Below are positions 53,961-64,000 of a stretch of DNA of 64,000 nt, piece by piece. The stretch lies in the NCBI GenBank assembly GCA_030142905.1, contig JASJOG010000052.1, positions 1,383,001 to 1,447,000 of the forward strand, read 5' to 3'. The DNA is from Heliopora coerulea (Eukaryota > Cnidaria > Anthozoa > Scleralcyonacea > Helioporidae). The notes beneath the pieces were generated by a model, which worked only from the letters and a program-made list of their open reading frames with translations, searched no databases and was not told the DNA's origin. The position numbers were made by a program, and so were the translations under genes. The stretch's first letter is position 1; each line of letters begins with the position of its first letter.

Positions 53961-55911
53961 TCGTAATGCTGAAAAACCAGCTTAACGAAGCAACATTCGT
54001 TGCACCCCATAATTTCTGGGGTAAAATGTTTGGCCAGAAGCAAACTATCGAACTAACATTATTGATCCCACAAATGCTTGCCAATGTTGGACAACGATGT
54101 TTGAACTTTAACCGTGCCTTCACATATTAATCATAGTAAATTACATCCCAAAACAGAAACACATTGCAAATGGGTCTATTTTAGGGAGACGACCATTTAT
54201 GACATCATGGAAGATATTATCGAAAATCAAGAAGTACGTTTATCTCGAAAAGTCCACTAACGACTGCTCTTGGCGATAGATACACAAGTACAATAATAAA
54301 CCATTTTATAGCGAAACAATACATACTTTAACTCTCATTCCGCCAAAACGTAATGATTCCAAGAATGGAGAAAGCTGAGAAACTTCGAAATTAATATCGA
54401 GTTTATGCTCGAGAAGTTAACGGTCCTTTTTTTCGCATACAATGACTATGGCAAGTGTTATCCCTCTTCGATAGTGTTTTAAAACCTCAGTCCTCCATAA
54501 AATAATCAGGTTGTCAGGTGCAATTTGACTAAATATTTTCTCCGAATACTACACTACATACTTTGCAATATCCGGGGCAAATATGCGAGGGAAATGTCCG
54601 GGGCAGGGCCGGATTAAGACCTTTCGAGGCCGTAAGCTTTGTAAAGATTATGGCGCTCCCTTAACGTGTAACTCAAAATAAAAACAATGTATGCTAAGCT
54701 GTGCGACAATTTTTTCATCGTTAAAAATAAAACAAAAAATTGGATGATATCACCGAAGCTGACTCAACGAAGAATGGCGGCTTCCATTCACAGCAAAGAC
54801 GGCGGAATCAACTCTCTCCTGATATTTAACTGCTCTCAGCGAGTGTAAAAACGTTTTTCCGCTCGTATATAAAAGAACACTGCATCACTTACGAGTGAAT
54901 GGTCCTGAAATATTATGTCGACCGAACATTCTTAAATTTGCCCCAATAAACATATTTTTGTTCAACCAAAGCAACGTTTTCTCGTCTTCAGATGTCCCTA
55001 CTTCGCTGGTGTATAAAGCAAGTGCTTCGTCTGCCGATTGAGGTTGTCCATGACCGATCCTGGGTTGATCTTAATTGCTTAGACCACCTCTCATGGGGAT
55101 TTCAAAATAATAATAAGGATTTGCGATACTTTGGTTACGATGGCGCAAGCAGCAGTGACAATGTTGTGGTCAGCAAACCTCAACTGGGAAATTTACGATC
55201 AACTTTTACTAGGACCATGACTCATAGTCTTATAACGATTAAGGAAAAGCTCGTTACTTATAATCATTACACCTAGTTGTCAAAATAGGGTAGTGGGTCA
55301 TTGAAAATGAGCATATGTTTGTATGTGTCTGTAAGTGTGCACATATAAAAATAGTGTGCATGTATAAAAATGCACTTTATAAAAAGTGTGCTTTTTTCGG
55401 CTCGACCTCTACCTGAGCTGATTTTCACTGGCCGATTTCATCTATCTCACAAGGTCTTTACAGCCTAACTTCTCATTTTCACAACTTTTATCATTACTTT
55501 CCCAGGCCATTGACCTTTTTCCAGCAGGATGTCTCTCCTGCACGAGTAAAATCGCCAGCCAGGCGTTAGCCACTGTAAAATAATCCAAGACCGACCTAGC
55601 CGGGAAAGAGTTAATCCTAACATACCCCGTCAACTTTCACTGTGGGAGGAAACGAGAGAACGCGGAGACAACCCACGACTTTCAGCAGAGCTGATGAACT
55701 CTTCCCACACGTGATGAAACAGCTACAAGACAGGAGTCCTTGACCTCAAACGTGGGAGAGTGTCGCTACGATAGCTGAGCTAATGAAACCAGAGTCTAAC
55801 GACAAGATCATGACTTAGAGGAAAAAATTAAGAAGGGGTGTCTTCGTCACAACAACAGTCCCTTGCGGTGACTGTACCAAGTAGCTATGATGGTTTAGTT
55901 GGTATTGAACA
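53961..55911. other. No gene recognised
   Basis: Apart from the dispersed repeat copy, nothing is seen. A 94-codon plus frame (54992-55276) has no known motif. Confidence 0.4.
55540..55590 (+). repeat. Dispersed repeat core (TCTGGCGTTAGCC family), copy 4
   Basis: Reads CACGAGTAAAATCGCCAGCC then AGGCGTTAGCCACTGTAAAA. Confidence 0.65.
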
Positions 55912-55912
55912 C

Positions 55913-55945
<33 letters not shown>

Positions 55946-55946
55946 C

Positions 55947-55987
<41 letters not shown>

Positions 55988-56032
55988 CTTGTGTGCGTGT
56001 GTGTGTGTGTGTAAGCGCGTGTGTGTAGGTGT
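55912..56032. repeat. (GT)n microsatellite
   Basis: Three GT blocks separated by two GTGAGCTTGTG interruptions, suggesting block duplication. Confidence 0.95.
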
Positions 56033-57717
56033 TGTGTACTTGTGTTTCTGTTGGTCCATGCAAACGTAAGTCCCTTGTTCTTCAGTCCCCATTATGACTC
56101 TTCATTCGCCGATGACATCATATTTACGAGATTATGATTACCTAGATTATATTATCTATGTTTAAACTCTTTTCATTAGTTTTCCTAGCTATTAGTTTTA
56201 ACCCTCCCAGTAAACTATTTTTGTAGTAGTGAAACCGAAGAGCTCGGAGATGAAACACGAGTTTCGATAGGGAGTTGCCAACCTCTTCCCTCAATCGAAC
56301 AAACATCCGATTCAAACTACGTGAGTAGGATCTCAACTCTTGACCTTAAGGACGGGTGGCTGTCCCTCTGAAAACTGACCCTGCTAAGCCAACGTCTACC
56401 AGCTGGGACACCTCAGAACAATCTCCTGACTGGACAGTGACGTAAGGAGTTGGACTAATTAAGGAGGCATTGTTATTGTCACGACAATAGTTATATGGGA
56501 TTGCACAGAGACGCCATAGCGGTGAATTAGTCACAGAATAGGTCTACTAGCTGAAAGACCGCAGTTCAATTCCTGATTAAATGACCAGTGGCCAGTTGTT
56601 CAAAGCACGATTAGCGGTAACCCAGGATTACAAGTTAATCCGTTGTTTTGGCTTTGTTTATTTTGGATGTTGCATACGCCCCGAGATATTCTTATGAAAG
56701 TTCCAGTTTTTCTCAGCAGCATGCTCAGAGTTTTTCCACAATATCTTCCCAAATCCTGGATTCAGCGAATCGCCTTTTGAACAACCAGACCCAGGGCCTT
56801 AAAACAACAATTAATTCATAAGAAATGGGCTGTCGTGAACATGAAACTAGTCACATTGCACAAACCAGCAAGAATGCGAAGAATGGTCTCGTATCAGTAC
56901 ACACGCCTAACTAGGAGATTTAAGTGCAACTCTTAGTCTTAAAGGGCAGAGCGTATGCACTTGAGGTCATATCCGCCCAACAAAAGAATTTTGATCATCG
57001 TCTTTCGTTTGGTACACCAACGTGGCTCGCATACCCTTTGTTATTGGAGTCTCTGTGGGCTGCGTGAATACAGTCAACATTTTGATAAAATTTTTATTTT
57101 GGGTCCAAAAATCTGCTGTATCGAAAGGAATCAAACGGCGTATAAAACAGTTTCAACGGATTAAAACTTGTTGAGATATCGCTCTTCAAACAAGCGAAAA
57201 AAATTAGGGTTTTGGAAACCGTGGCTGCGAGAAAAAGTCTAATTTTGAAGAGGGCTGGTGCCGTCAAATCTAGGACGTGGTAAAACACGTCAGAAGTAAA
57301 CTGAAATCCCAGTTTAGAGGTTATTCACTTCAAGGTTGTGTTAGCGTGTGGCCGACTCGACGTCAAAAGCCCTACTCGGGCACGGTCTCTGTTCTCCATG
57401 TCATGTGTGAAAAAAAACCCACGTTTGACGAATGATAATTAGGGAAGGTTTTCATGAGATGATGTCAGGTGATATTTCGAATCCTTTCAACGTATAACAG
57501 ATTTTGTAGGGAAAAAAACCGAAGATTCTTTCACAGGCATTTAAAAATATTTGAGAAGAAAATGGTGCCCTAACCGTAGAACTAATTAAGATCCTACTGA
57601 GCAGCGGCGGGGTATATAGGAAAGTCAGGGTGCGTGTTTATCAGCTGAGTAATCCAGAATCGGCCACTAGTCAAACCACCAATTAAGACCTTAAAAACAA
57701 CTAGGCCAAAGTAGAGA

Positions 57718-57900
57718 ATAGAATACTGCCTAGACAGCTATAAATAAGGTAAAAAGTTTGAAGGTTGATAACTGCCGTGAGTGATCTCAAAGAATTTCAA
57801 CGTTTCGAGCAAAGACCCTTTTTCTTTCTCTGACAAACGGTCTTTGTTGGATACGTTGGAAATCTTTGAGATCAGTCACGGCAGTTATCAACTTTTTAAT
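57718..57900. repeat. Foldback related to 12.35 kb copy, with hammerhead remnant
   Basis: GAATACTGCC, AAGGTAAAAAGTTTGAAGGT, TTGATAACTGCCGTGA and GATCTCAAAGAATTTC are mirrored at the right end (TCACGGCAGTTATCAACTTT). The centre has ACGTTTCGAGCAAAGACC, a decayed ribozyme end. The first part matches 12359-12435. Confidence 0.8.
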
Positions 57901-57983
57901 TAAACACGAAACAATGGTGACTCCGAAGATCGAAGTCATTTTAATTTTTATTCTTCGGGGTCACCATTATGTTGTATTTAATT
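57895..57983. repeat. Hairpin ATGGTGACTCCGAAGA
   Basis: ACAATGGTGACTCCGAAGAT pairs with TTCTTCGGGGTCACCATTAT; outer TAATTAAACAC pairs loosely with GTATTTAATTA. Confidence 0.75.
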
Positions 57984-59107
57984 AAAATACTCAGCGGTTA
58001 TATAAATTTCAGTACTGTCTTCACCACAGCTCCCAAGTATCTTCATAGTTTCATGAACGCTCTACGGGAACTTCTGATTTCGTAAACAAAATAATATCTG
58101 AATATATTGTGTGAAATAAGAATAATGACCAAGAGAAATTTTGATAGAAGTAGTGTAATATCGTAGAAATGGGGACGTTGGTCAGCTACCATACAAATTT
58201 CAAAATTGACATAAAATTGTCGTAAAAAATGAATGACTAAAAGTCTTCCTGTATCCAACATAAATCCACACAAGCAGACTTTTTTCCTTAAATCTACACG
58301 CAATGATTGTATTTCCTCAACAACAAAGAAAGTACAAGGCGCGTGACTGTTCTAGCTCCTTCGGGAAATGAATTGTAAAGTGGCACTTCTTTCCTACCAA
58401 GTGGCTTGACTTCAGCTGGCACGATGACTAAATTATCAAATTTAAAGGAAACGACACTTGCTTTGATCGATTTAATAAGTTAATATTAAATATCGATTGT
58501 TTTCTAAAATATTGATCGTAACTTCCGCAGTATAGGACTGTATGAACGACATTATAGAAAATGCACGGAATTTGCCTGGGATTAAATCATCATACGTTTG
58601 TTTTCAGGTAGGAGTCGGTTCAAAACTCTTCGCTGCCAAAATTTCCTTTTGCTAGTTTCACTGCGGGGATTTCGTTAGTAGAAATCAAAATTGTAAAAGT
58701 GACAGCCGCCCAATGACACTTGGCGCCGAAATGCTTGTAAGGAAACTACAATTGAATATTATGATGTGTATAGGTTAATGGGTAGTGTTATATAGATTTC
58801 ATATTATAAAATGTCAATCTAACGCAAACGATTTTCTACGTAATTCTTCAATTACAGTCTCGTTGAACGCCGACAAAACCCGTTACCATGTCAGCAAGAT
58901 TATCGTCAAGGCGTTATCAGAACAAGACTATTCGTAGTGATGTATGAAATGTTATGAATTCGCATCATTTTCTACAATAGACGTGCGGCACGGAAAACGT
59001 AATCTCGAGACATAATTTCAAATATTGTTAAGAATATTACTGCCCAGCATAAAGTTTTTGATTGACCCATAATAACGGAGACATTAATAAAACAGAAATT
59101 AATTTTA

Positions 59108-59146
59108 CTGACATTTCGTCGCTAGTTTTGCGACATCTTCTGACTG
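59108..59146 (-). ncRNA. Hammerhead-like core, one mutation
   Basis: The minus strand reads CAGAAGA (U4 to A), U, perfect stem GTCGC/GCGAC, then GAAATGTC. The stem is intact but the core is broken. Confidence 0.45.
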
Positions 59147-59159
59147 AAGAATATTTCTC

Positions 59160-59197
59160 GTTCTGAAGATGTCGCAAGACCAGCTACGAAATGTCAG
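59160..59197 (+). ncRNA. Hammerhead-like core
   Basis: CTGAAGA, U, stem GTCGC/GCTAC (one mismatch) with loop AAGACCA, then GAAATGTC. Both core boxes are intact (N7 = A). Confidence 0.5.
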
Positions 59198-59644
59198 TAA
59201 AATTTTAATTTCTGTTTTATTAATGCCTCCGTGATTATGGATCTATTAAATACCTTATGCTGAACATTAATATTCTTAACAATATTTGAAATTATGTCTG
59301 AAACATCCGTCCTTTTAATACTTGTTCATTTAATTAATCCTTGAAATTTTTCGTAATAGCTTGTCATTGGTTCACAGATACTGTAGCCACCTCGTAGGCA
59401 AGCAAAGGTTTTATTTGCTTTAAAAGTTAACAGGTCCATTTGCTCGTGATTTGTTTGACACTGTGAGCAACTTCCTTTGTTTCTGCCATTATGAGGTTGT
59501 TTTGCAAAATATATTAATTTCCTTTCATGTCCTAATTGACGAACAAAGAGTACTTTTGTCTCTTATGACACCTGAACACTTGAAGCAAAGTACAGGAAGT
59601 TCTAGGGCAACAAAAACTATCGATAAGACGAATATGAACAAGAT

Positions 59645-59830
59645 TAGGAACGATAGTTGAACGTTCGTCAAGCTTTATCCTCAGAAAAACGACTTCTGAG
59701 CCCCAAAGGTTGCGGGTTCGATCCCAGTCTGGGGCTCGGAAATCACTTTTCTGAAGATAGAGCTTGACGAACGTTCAACTACCATTCAAGGTATCTCCAA
59801 GCTCCCACATTTCCAAAATATATATCTCAT
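59645..59830 (+). repeat. Palindromic SINE with central B box
   Basis: GAACGTTCGTCAAGCTTTAT and CTCAGAAAAACGACTTCTGA on the left mirror TCGGAAATCACTTTTCTGAA and GAGCTTGACGAACGTTCAAC on the right, around GGTTCGATCCCAGTC. The A-box half of the SINE has been replaced by an inverted copy of its 3' body. Confidence 0.8.
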
Positions 59831-60131
59831 GAACAAGGTTAGGAATGCTGAAGAATAAAGAATCTTTATTCTATAGAAATTTTCTATGTTGAGTATTCAT
59901 ATCGTTGCACCATCAATTACAATCAGCCACAATACCCGTCGCCAAACGTATGGACCGTAAAATTACTAACCACAGAACAAACAGAAAATCTGAAGCCCGT
60001 CAGCTGCGTAGGCAGCGTTTTGCGCATGCAGACAACGCCTTCCTTTGAAGATTTGGTAATATCCTCTAAAACTCTGGCAGCCTGCCGGCATTGAATTTTA
60101 TGACCGGAAATGCAAATTGATTGCATAAGAG

Positions 60132-60333
60132 CAGGGTTGCCACTCGGGTTTTTTGCATTTCACCAAATCGGTGCCTAAATTTCACCAAATGCTCCTAAAT
60201 TTCACCAAATGCCCCGTTTTCATTATAGAGTCTGAATAGAGTTATAGAGAATTTCACATTTCCTTCACCAGATCACCAGACTCAGTCCGATTTCACCAGG
60301 TTTGGTGAAAAATCACCAGAAGTGGCAACACTG
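60132..60333. mobile_element. Non-autonomous hAT-type MITE with 8-bp TSD
   Basis: Terminal inverted repeats CAGGGTTGCCACT and (inverse of right end) CAGTGTTGCCACT bound 202 bases without an ORF. Identical CATAAGAG flanks both sides (60124-60131 and 60334-60341). The 8-bp duplication and CAGGG-type ends are typical of the hAT superfamily. The interior has tandem TTTCACCAAAT units. Confidence 0.88.
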
Positions 60334-60993
60334 CATAAGAGCTTGAAGAGGTTGTACTGAGGTATATGGGCGTAACTTACTTCCCTTCTCCATAAAACTT
60401 TCGCAAACTGACTCGAAAGATTCATTTTTCGCTCCGTTGAAATAAATTTATTTATACTTCACCTACACCGTTTCCTTGGTCTAACCAGAAACCTCTCCCG
60501 ATATAAGCATAGTTTTCTAGATGGTAATTAATTATTGAAAACAGGGTGTGCAAAACTGTTTTAACTTAGTAATGAACCCCTCCAATCCACAACTGTTGTT
60601 ATTCCGTTCAGAATTCTATACCATCTGATCCATATGGCGATTCATCGAACAACTTTAGTAAAATCGACCACCTAACCGGCTGAACTAAGATACAAGGTCA
60701 TCAGAAAGCCCTTGGCGATATAATTGCCGAAATAAAGTGCATTAGCAAGTCATAACAATGTTACTCAAAATGTCTCTCAGATACTTGTGAAACACATTTA
60801 CAAAGTAAATGTTATATATTTCAAATGAAATAATAGATGGCCACAACAACCTCACAAGTTGACCGTCCAAAAACCTCGCCTCGAGTAATGTCTTGATGTG
60901 CATGGACTTGCGTTTACGGGTTCAAGGTTATGTTCAGGCTCAGAATAGTTTCTCTTTTCCTCATGTTAGGTACGATCACTGCCAAGTCCCGGT

Positions 60994-61192
60994 TCAAATC
61001 AAGATATATTAACAAATTACCATGTAGATATAATTCAAAAGAGAAACTCAAAAATTGTCAGAACTCTCAACTTCCATCATGCAGTGCTTACCTCAAATCA
61101 AGATATATTAACAAATTGGCATCTAGATAATGCTCAACAGAGAAACTCAAAATTTGTGAAAACTCACGTTAAGTTATACCAGTGCTTACCAG
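60994..61192 (+). repeat. Two-copy tandem repeat, period 99
   Basis: TCAAATCAAGATATATTAAC starts at 60994 and 61093. Units share AGAGAAACTCAAAA and end in AGTGCTTACC. Confidence 0.85.
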
Positions 61193-61924
61193 CGTTTCCA
61201 AGGCGGTGTCTTGTCCTTGGTCACCCTTCTGACTATCCCTTATTTCCTTAAACGGAAACAAAGCATAAGATTAAACATTCACATAGCAATGAGACACTGC
61301 ACCAAAGAAAAGCTCAGACAGTCAGATACCTTTGTGCGAGGGCACTGCTATTGTGTTGAGTTAGTGTTTCGAGACGTGTCGGGTCTCTTTGCTAACCGCG
61401 TCCCTCGGTTAGGAATAAGCAAAAAGTTGGTAAAGTGTTCACAAAGTATGTTACTTTACACCCGGGAATGAGGTATAAGGAATGAAGTGGAAAACTTGTT
61501 AGCGATGCAAAATGTCTGTTCTACGGCAGGATCAACGTTATATTGCTATATTTGTTTTCGAAATGGACAATCGTGTTTTACATTTCTCGGCCAGACGATG
61601 GGCGCGACACAGACCGAGCTAGAACCCATGTCCTTCTGATAACAGGCGAGATGTTCTAAGCACTAAGTAACCGAGATTAAGATGGAGAGTGAAAGTTACA
61701 TACATGCATAAGTTCTTCAATTGAAGAAGATATAAGCTGCTTAAACGGCAGCCTTAACAGATCAGTAATTCTGAGTCGATATTATGCATATTACGTATCT
61801 ATAACGTCGCATGTACGATATTATGCATAAAATGTCTAACGTTGATTCAGCAATTACTGACCTACTCACTGTGCCGCTTAACGTTAATTAATAAACCCAG
61901 CGCTTGTTTGTAACCTTCAATTTC

Positions 61925-62065
61925 CATCTGAACCTCGGTGCTCAATAGTTAGACCAACTCACCAGGAATCAGGAGGTTATGATTGAACCTTCCACGAGAG
62001 GGTCACAAACCATTTCCTGAGGATCTGATCTTGACCAACATTAGCGTACCATCTGGCAACTAACA
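61925..62065 (+). repeat. Diverged tRNA-derived SINE copy
   Basis: GAACCTCGGTGCTCAATAGT, CAACTCACCAGGAATCAGGA, GTTATGATTGAACC, TTTCCTGAGGATCTGATCTT and GACCAACATTAGCGTACCAT follow the SINE order with many changes. Confidence 0.6.
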
Positions 62066-62584
62066 GTGCCTGATTCGAACTGACATGCTACCACAATTTG
62101 TGGAGCAATGATTCAAAAGCTACGAGTTCAGATTTTGCTCTGGTCAAGTAATTTTTCTATTTAACAATGCAGCAAAAAAAAATTGGGGTGTAACCCTTTA
62201 TCCATTAAGTTTTCTACAACTTCCGTTCCCTTGCTTCCTCGTTTGGCTTCCGCAGCAAGCTGTTGTCAATCAGTTGCACCGGACACAATATTTCTCGAAG
62301 GTGATTCACAGCACTCGGGGTTTATTTAACCTTATGCCAAGTAGAGTTCCCGTTCGCCGAACCCCAACTGCCTTGCGACAACATGGATAAAATTAATTGG
62401 ATTTAACTGGAATTTAGCTAAGTTTTTCGAATTCCCCAAATTATTACGTTTGAATTTTACAAATCCGTGGCAACCATGAAGCAACTTTCAATGGAAAGTT
62501 TGACACTCCAACTTTTTACCCCTAAATATCACATTACGTTATTCATTCTACATTCACGTTATTCATTCTACATTCTGTATTGAA

Positions 62585-62587
<3 letters not shown>

Positions 62588-62628
<41 letters not shown>
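62588..62628. repeat. (AT)n microsatellite
   Basis: About 20 AT units. Confidence 0.95.
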
Positions 62629-62630
<2 letters not shown>

Positions 62631-63099
62631 ACGCACACATCTAAATAATAAAATTTGATTTCTTTTGCTTAGTAGCTTAAAGGAATCACACTGTGGTCTT
62701 GCGATAAGACATGGTCACTCATGTAACCACATTTTGGGTGGCATTAAAGTAAGCTTAAGTTGAGGGATAATCTCCTATTTGGTTGAGTCCAGTATCCGGT
62801 AAACCGGTATGCGGCAAGTCCTATATTCCACAGTCAAAATTTCTCTTGTTCACCTTGTCAACCTGTCGTGACATAAGGCTACGTTCTTAGTTTGGTATCC
62901 TTGACTATCACAGGAGGTAAGATAAACGCTCTTGACTCAAATTACCAATCTTCAGTTCTCCTCCCAGTTCAATTATTCTATATTGCTCACTCGCGTCTTC
63001 GCTCGTTCTTTCTCCAGCGTTAATCACCTTCCTGTGAGAATGTCTTTAAGACGAGAGGCAGGACTGCTTTAACCCTAATCCTACCCGAGAGGTTTTCCC

Positions 63100-63142
63100 T
63101 TCACGAGTAAAATTGTCTGGCGTTAGCCAGAGTAAAATCAAA
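63100..63142 (+). repeat. Dispersed repeat core (TCTGGCGTTAGCC family), copy 5
   Basis: Reads CACGAGTAAAATTGTCTGGC then GTTAGCCAGAGTAAAATC, the best-preserved copy. Confidence 0.7.
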
Positions 63143-63190
63143 AGAGGGATTCTCGCTTGCCACAATCTGAAATAGATAAAAATATTCTAT

Positions 63191-63227
63191 CCTCGACGTT
63201 TCGAGCAAAGGCCCTTCGTCTGGAGAG
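63191..63227 (-). ncRNA. Hammerhead-like core with GUC cleavage triplet
   Basis: The minus strand reads CAGACGA (U4 to A), A, GGGC-CTTT-GCTC, then GAAACGTCGAGG. Stem II and the GAAA box are intact and the GUC triplet is canonical; one core base is changed. Confidence 0.45.
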
Positions 63228-63360
63228 TTAGTAGAAAGAGAAATAGAATAAACAAACTTGTTGCTTATATAGCAAGCTATACAAGCAGTCACGTATAGCT
63301 TGCTTGTATAGCTTGCTAAATAAGCAACAAGTTTGTTTATTCTATTTCTCTTTCTACTAA

Positions 63361-63398
63361 CTCTCCAGACGAAGGGCCTTTGCTCGGAACGCCGAGGA
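63361..63398 (+). ncRNA. Degenerate hammerhead-like core
   Basis: CAGACGA, AGGGCCTTTGCTC, GGAACGCCGAGG: both core boxes carry a change. Confidence 0.3.
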
Positions 63399-63619
63399 TA
63401 TAATATTTTTATCTGTTTCAGATTGTGGCAAGCGAGAATCCCTCCCTTGGTGTTGTGTTGTTGCGCCGCTGCCTACGCTGGACCAGCCTTGTTGATGGTA
63501 AAATCAAAAGGTCTGGTACGGGCAGGAAAGGGTTAAACTCCTTCACACAAAGTCTCATGTACTTGTGGAAGTGTCCTTTAACACCATCTATACGGTAGAT
63601 CTTCTCTTCCATTGACGAG

Positions 63620-63652
63620 AAGAATCGTCTGGCGTTAGCCAGAGTAAGCACT
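63620..63652 (+). repeat. Dispersed repeat core (TCTGGCGTTAGCC family), copy 6
   Basis: Reads GACGAGAAGAATCGTCTGGC then GTTAGCCAGAGTAAGCAC. Confidence 0.7.
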
Positions 63653-64000
63653 CAGAGGTCCCCACAGGCTGGAAAGAATTATGGCTCGTTCGTAACATGA
63701 CTGTCGTACCCTATATACAATATTTACAATGTTTTATAATAGTTTTTTTAAATGGTTTTAAACGAATTAAAGAAGTGTTGTCATTTATTTCATCCATGAC
63801 AGCCAATGGTAATAAGTTCCAGGAGGTTGATCCACGATAGGAAAAGCTGTTTTTAAGGAAACTGGTTCATGGTTTTGGTAAAGAGAGTTTTTTATCGCTG
63901 CTAGGTAAATTGTAGTTTGTATCCTTACTAATGTTGAAAAGGCTGGTTAAATAGTTTAGGGCCATTCCCCTAATCGCTTTAAAGTCATATATCGACTGCA

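Larger units (their letters stand above)
59008..59305. repeat. About 300-bp palindrome carrying two hammerhead-like cores
   Basis: Outer arms ATAATTTCAAATATTGTTAA and TTAACAATATTTGAAATTAT, then CATTAATAAAACAGAAATTA mirrored by TTTCTGTTTTATTAATG. The centre holds one ribozyme-like core on each strand. There is no ORF. Confidence 0.85.
63144..63445. repeat. About 300-bp palindrome with hammerhead-like cores
   Basis: GAGGGATTCTCGCTTGCCAC faces GTGGCAAGCGAGAATCCCTC. Arms continue through AATAGATAAAAATATT, the ribozyme-like block and TAGTAGAAAGAGAAATAGAA to a centre of nested TATAGCTTGC palindromes. Confidence 0.88.

Noticed and set aside
54992..55276. A 94-codon plus frame with a good start
   Set aside because: No signature, no flanking splice evidence and average composition; treated as chance.

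Overview
This is nuclear DNA from an animal, most likely a cnidarian and probably an anthozoan such as a stony coral. The genes are intron-rich with GT-AG splicing and the background is AT-rich. Decayed Penelope-like and other retroelements, tRNA-derived SINEs and hammerhead-ribozyme palindromes are dense. Every confident gene below is my own exon-by-exon reconstruction from reading frames and splice sites. Protein names rest on family knowledge, because no search could be run.

Layout: 1-5441 holds the 3' four exons of GAPDH (plus strand); its introns carry retroelement debris. 6150-7487 is a two-exon gene (plus) whose C-terminus looks like an RII-alpha/Dpy-30 docking domain. 7862-11802 is YEATS4/GAS41 (plus, seven exons). 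12831-17901 is ELP5 (minus, ten exons), convergent with YEATS4. 18086-20577 is CFAP107 (plus, four exons), which shares a 184-bp divergent promoter with ELP5; that promoter has two RFX X-box-like sites. 21644-24181 is a NUDT8-like CoA diphosphatase (minus, five exons). 26158-33522 is a Wnt gene closest to Wnt4 (minus, four exons), with an intron containing about 1 kb of pentanucleotide repeats.

33.5-64 kb is gene-poor. It holds a broken Penelope-like element (42.5-43.7 kb), many foldback elements, SINEs, an 8-bp-TSD hAT-type MITE, microsatellites and one possible secreted-protein first exon near 47.6 kb.

Two results stand out. First, the Wnt has Cys where the Porcupine-acylated Ser should be, and a second extra Cys elsewhere. 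Second, hammerhead-ribozyme-like cores occur at least seven times, mostly inside palindromes or at Penelope-like element ends, which suggests an active or recently active ribozyme-bearing retroelement system. The genes are unrelated housekeeping, ciliary and signalling functions; only the ELP5/CFAP107 pair shows shared regulation.
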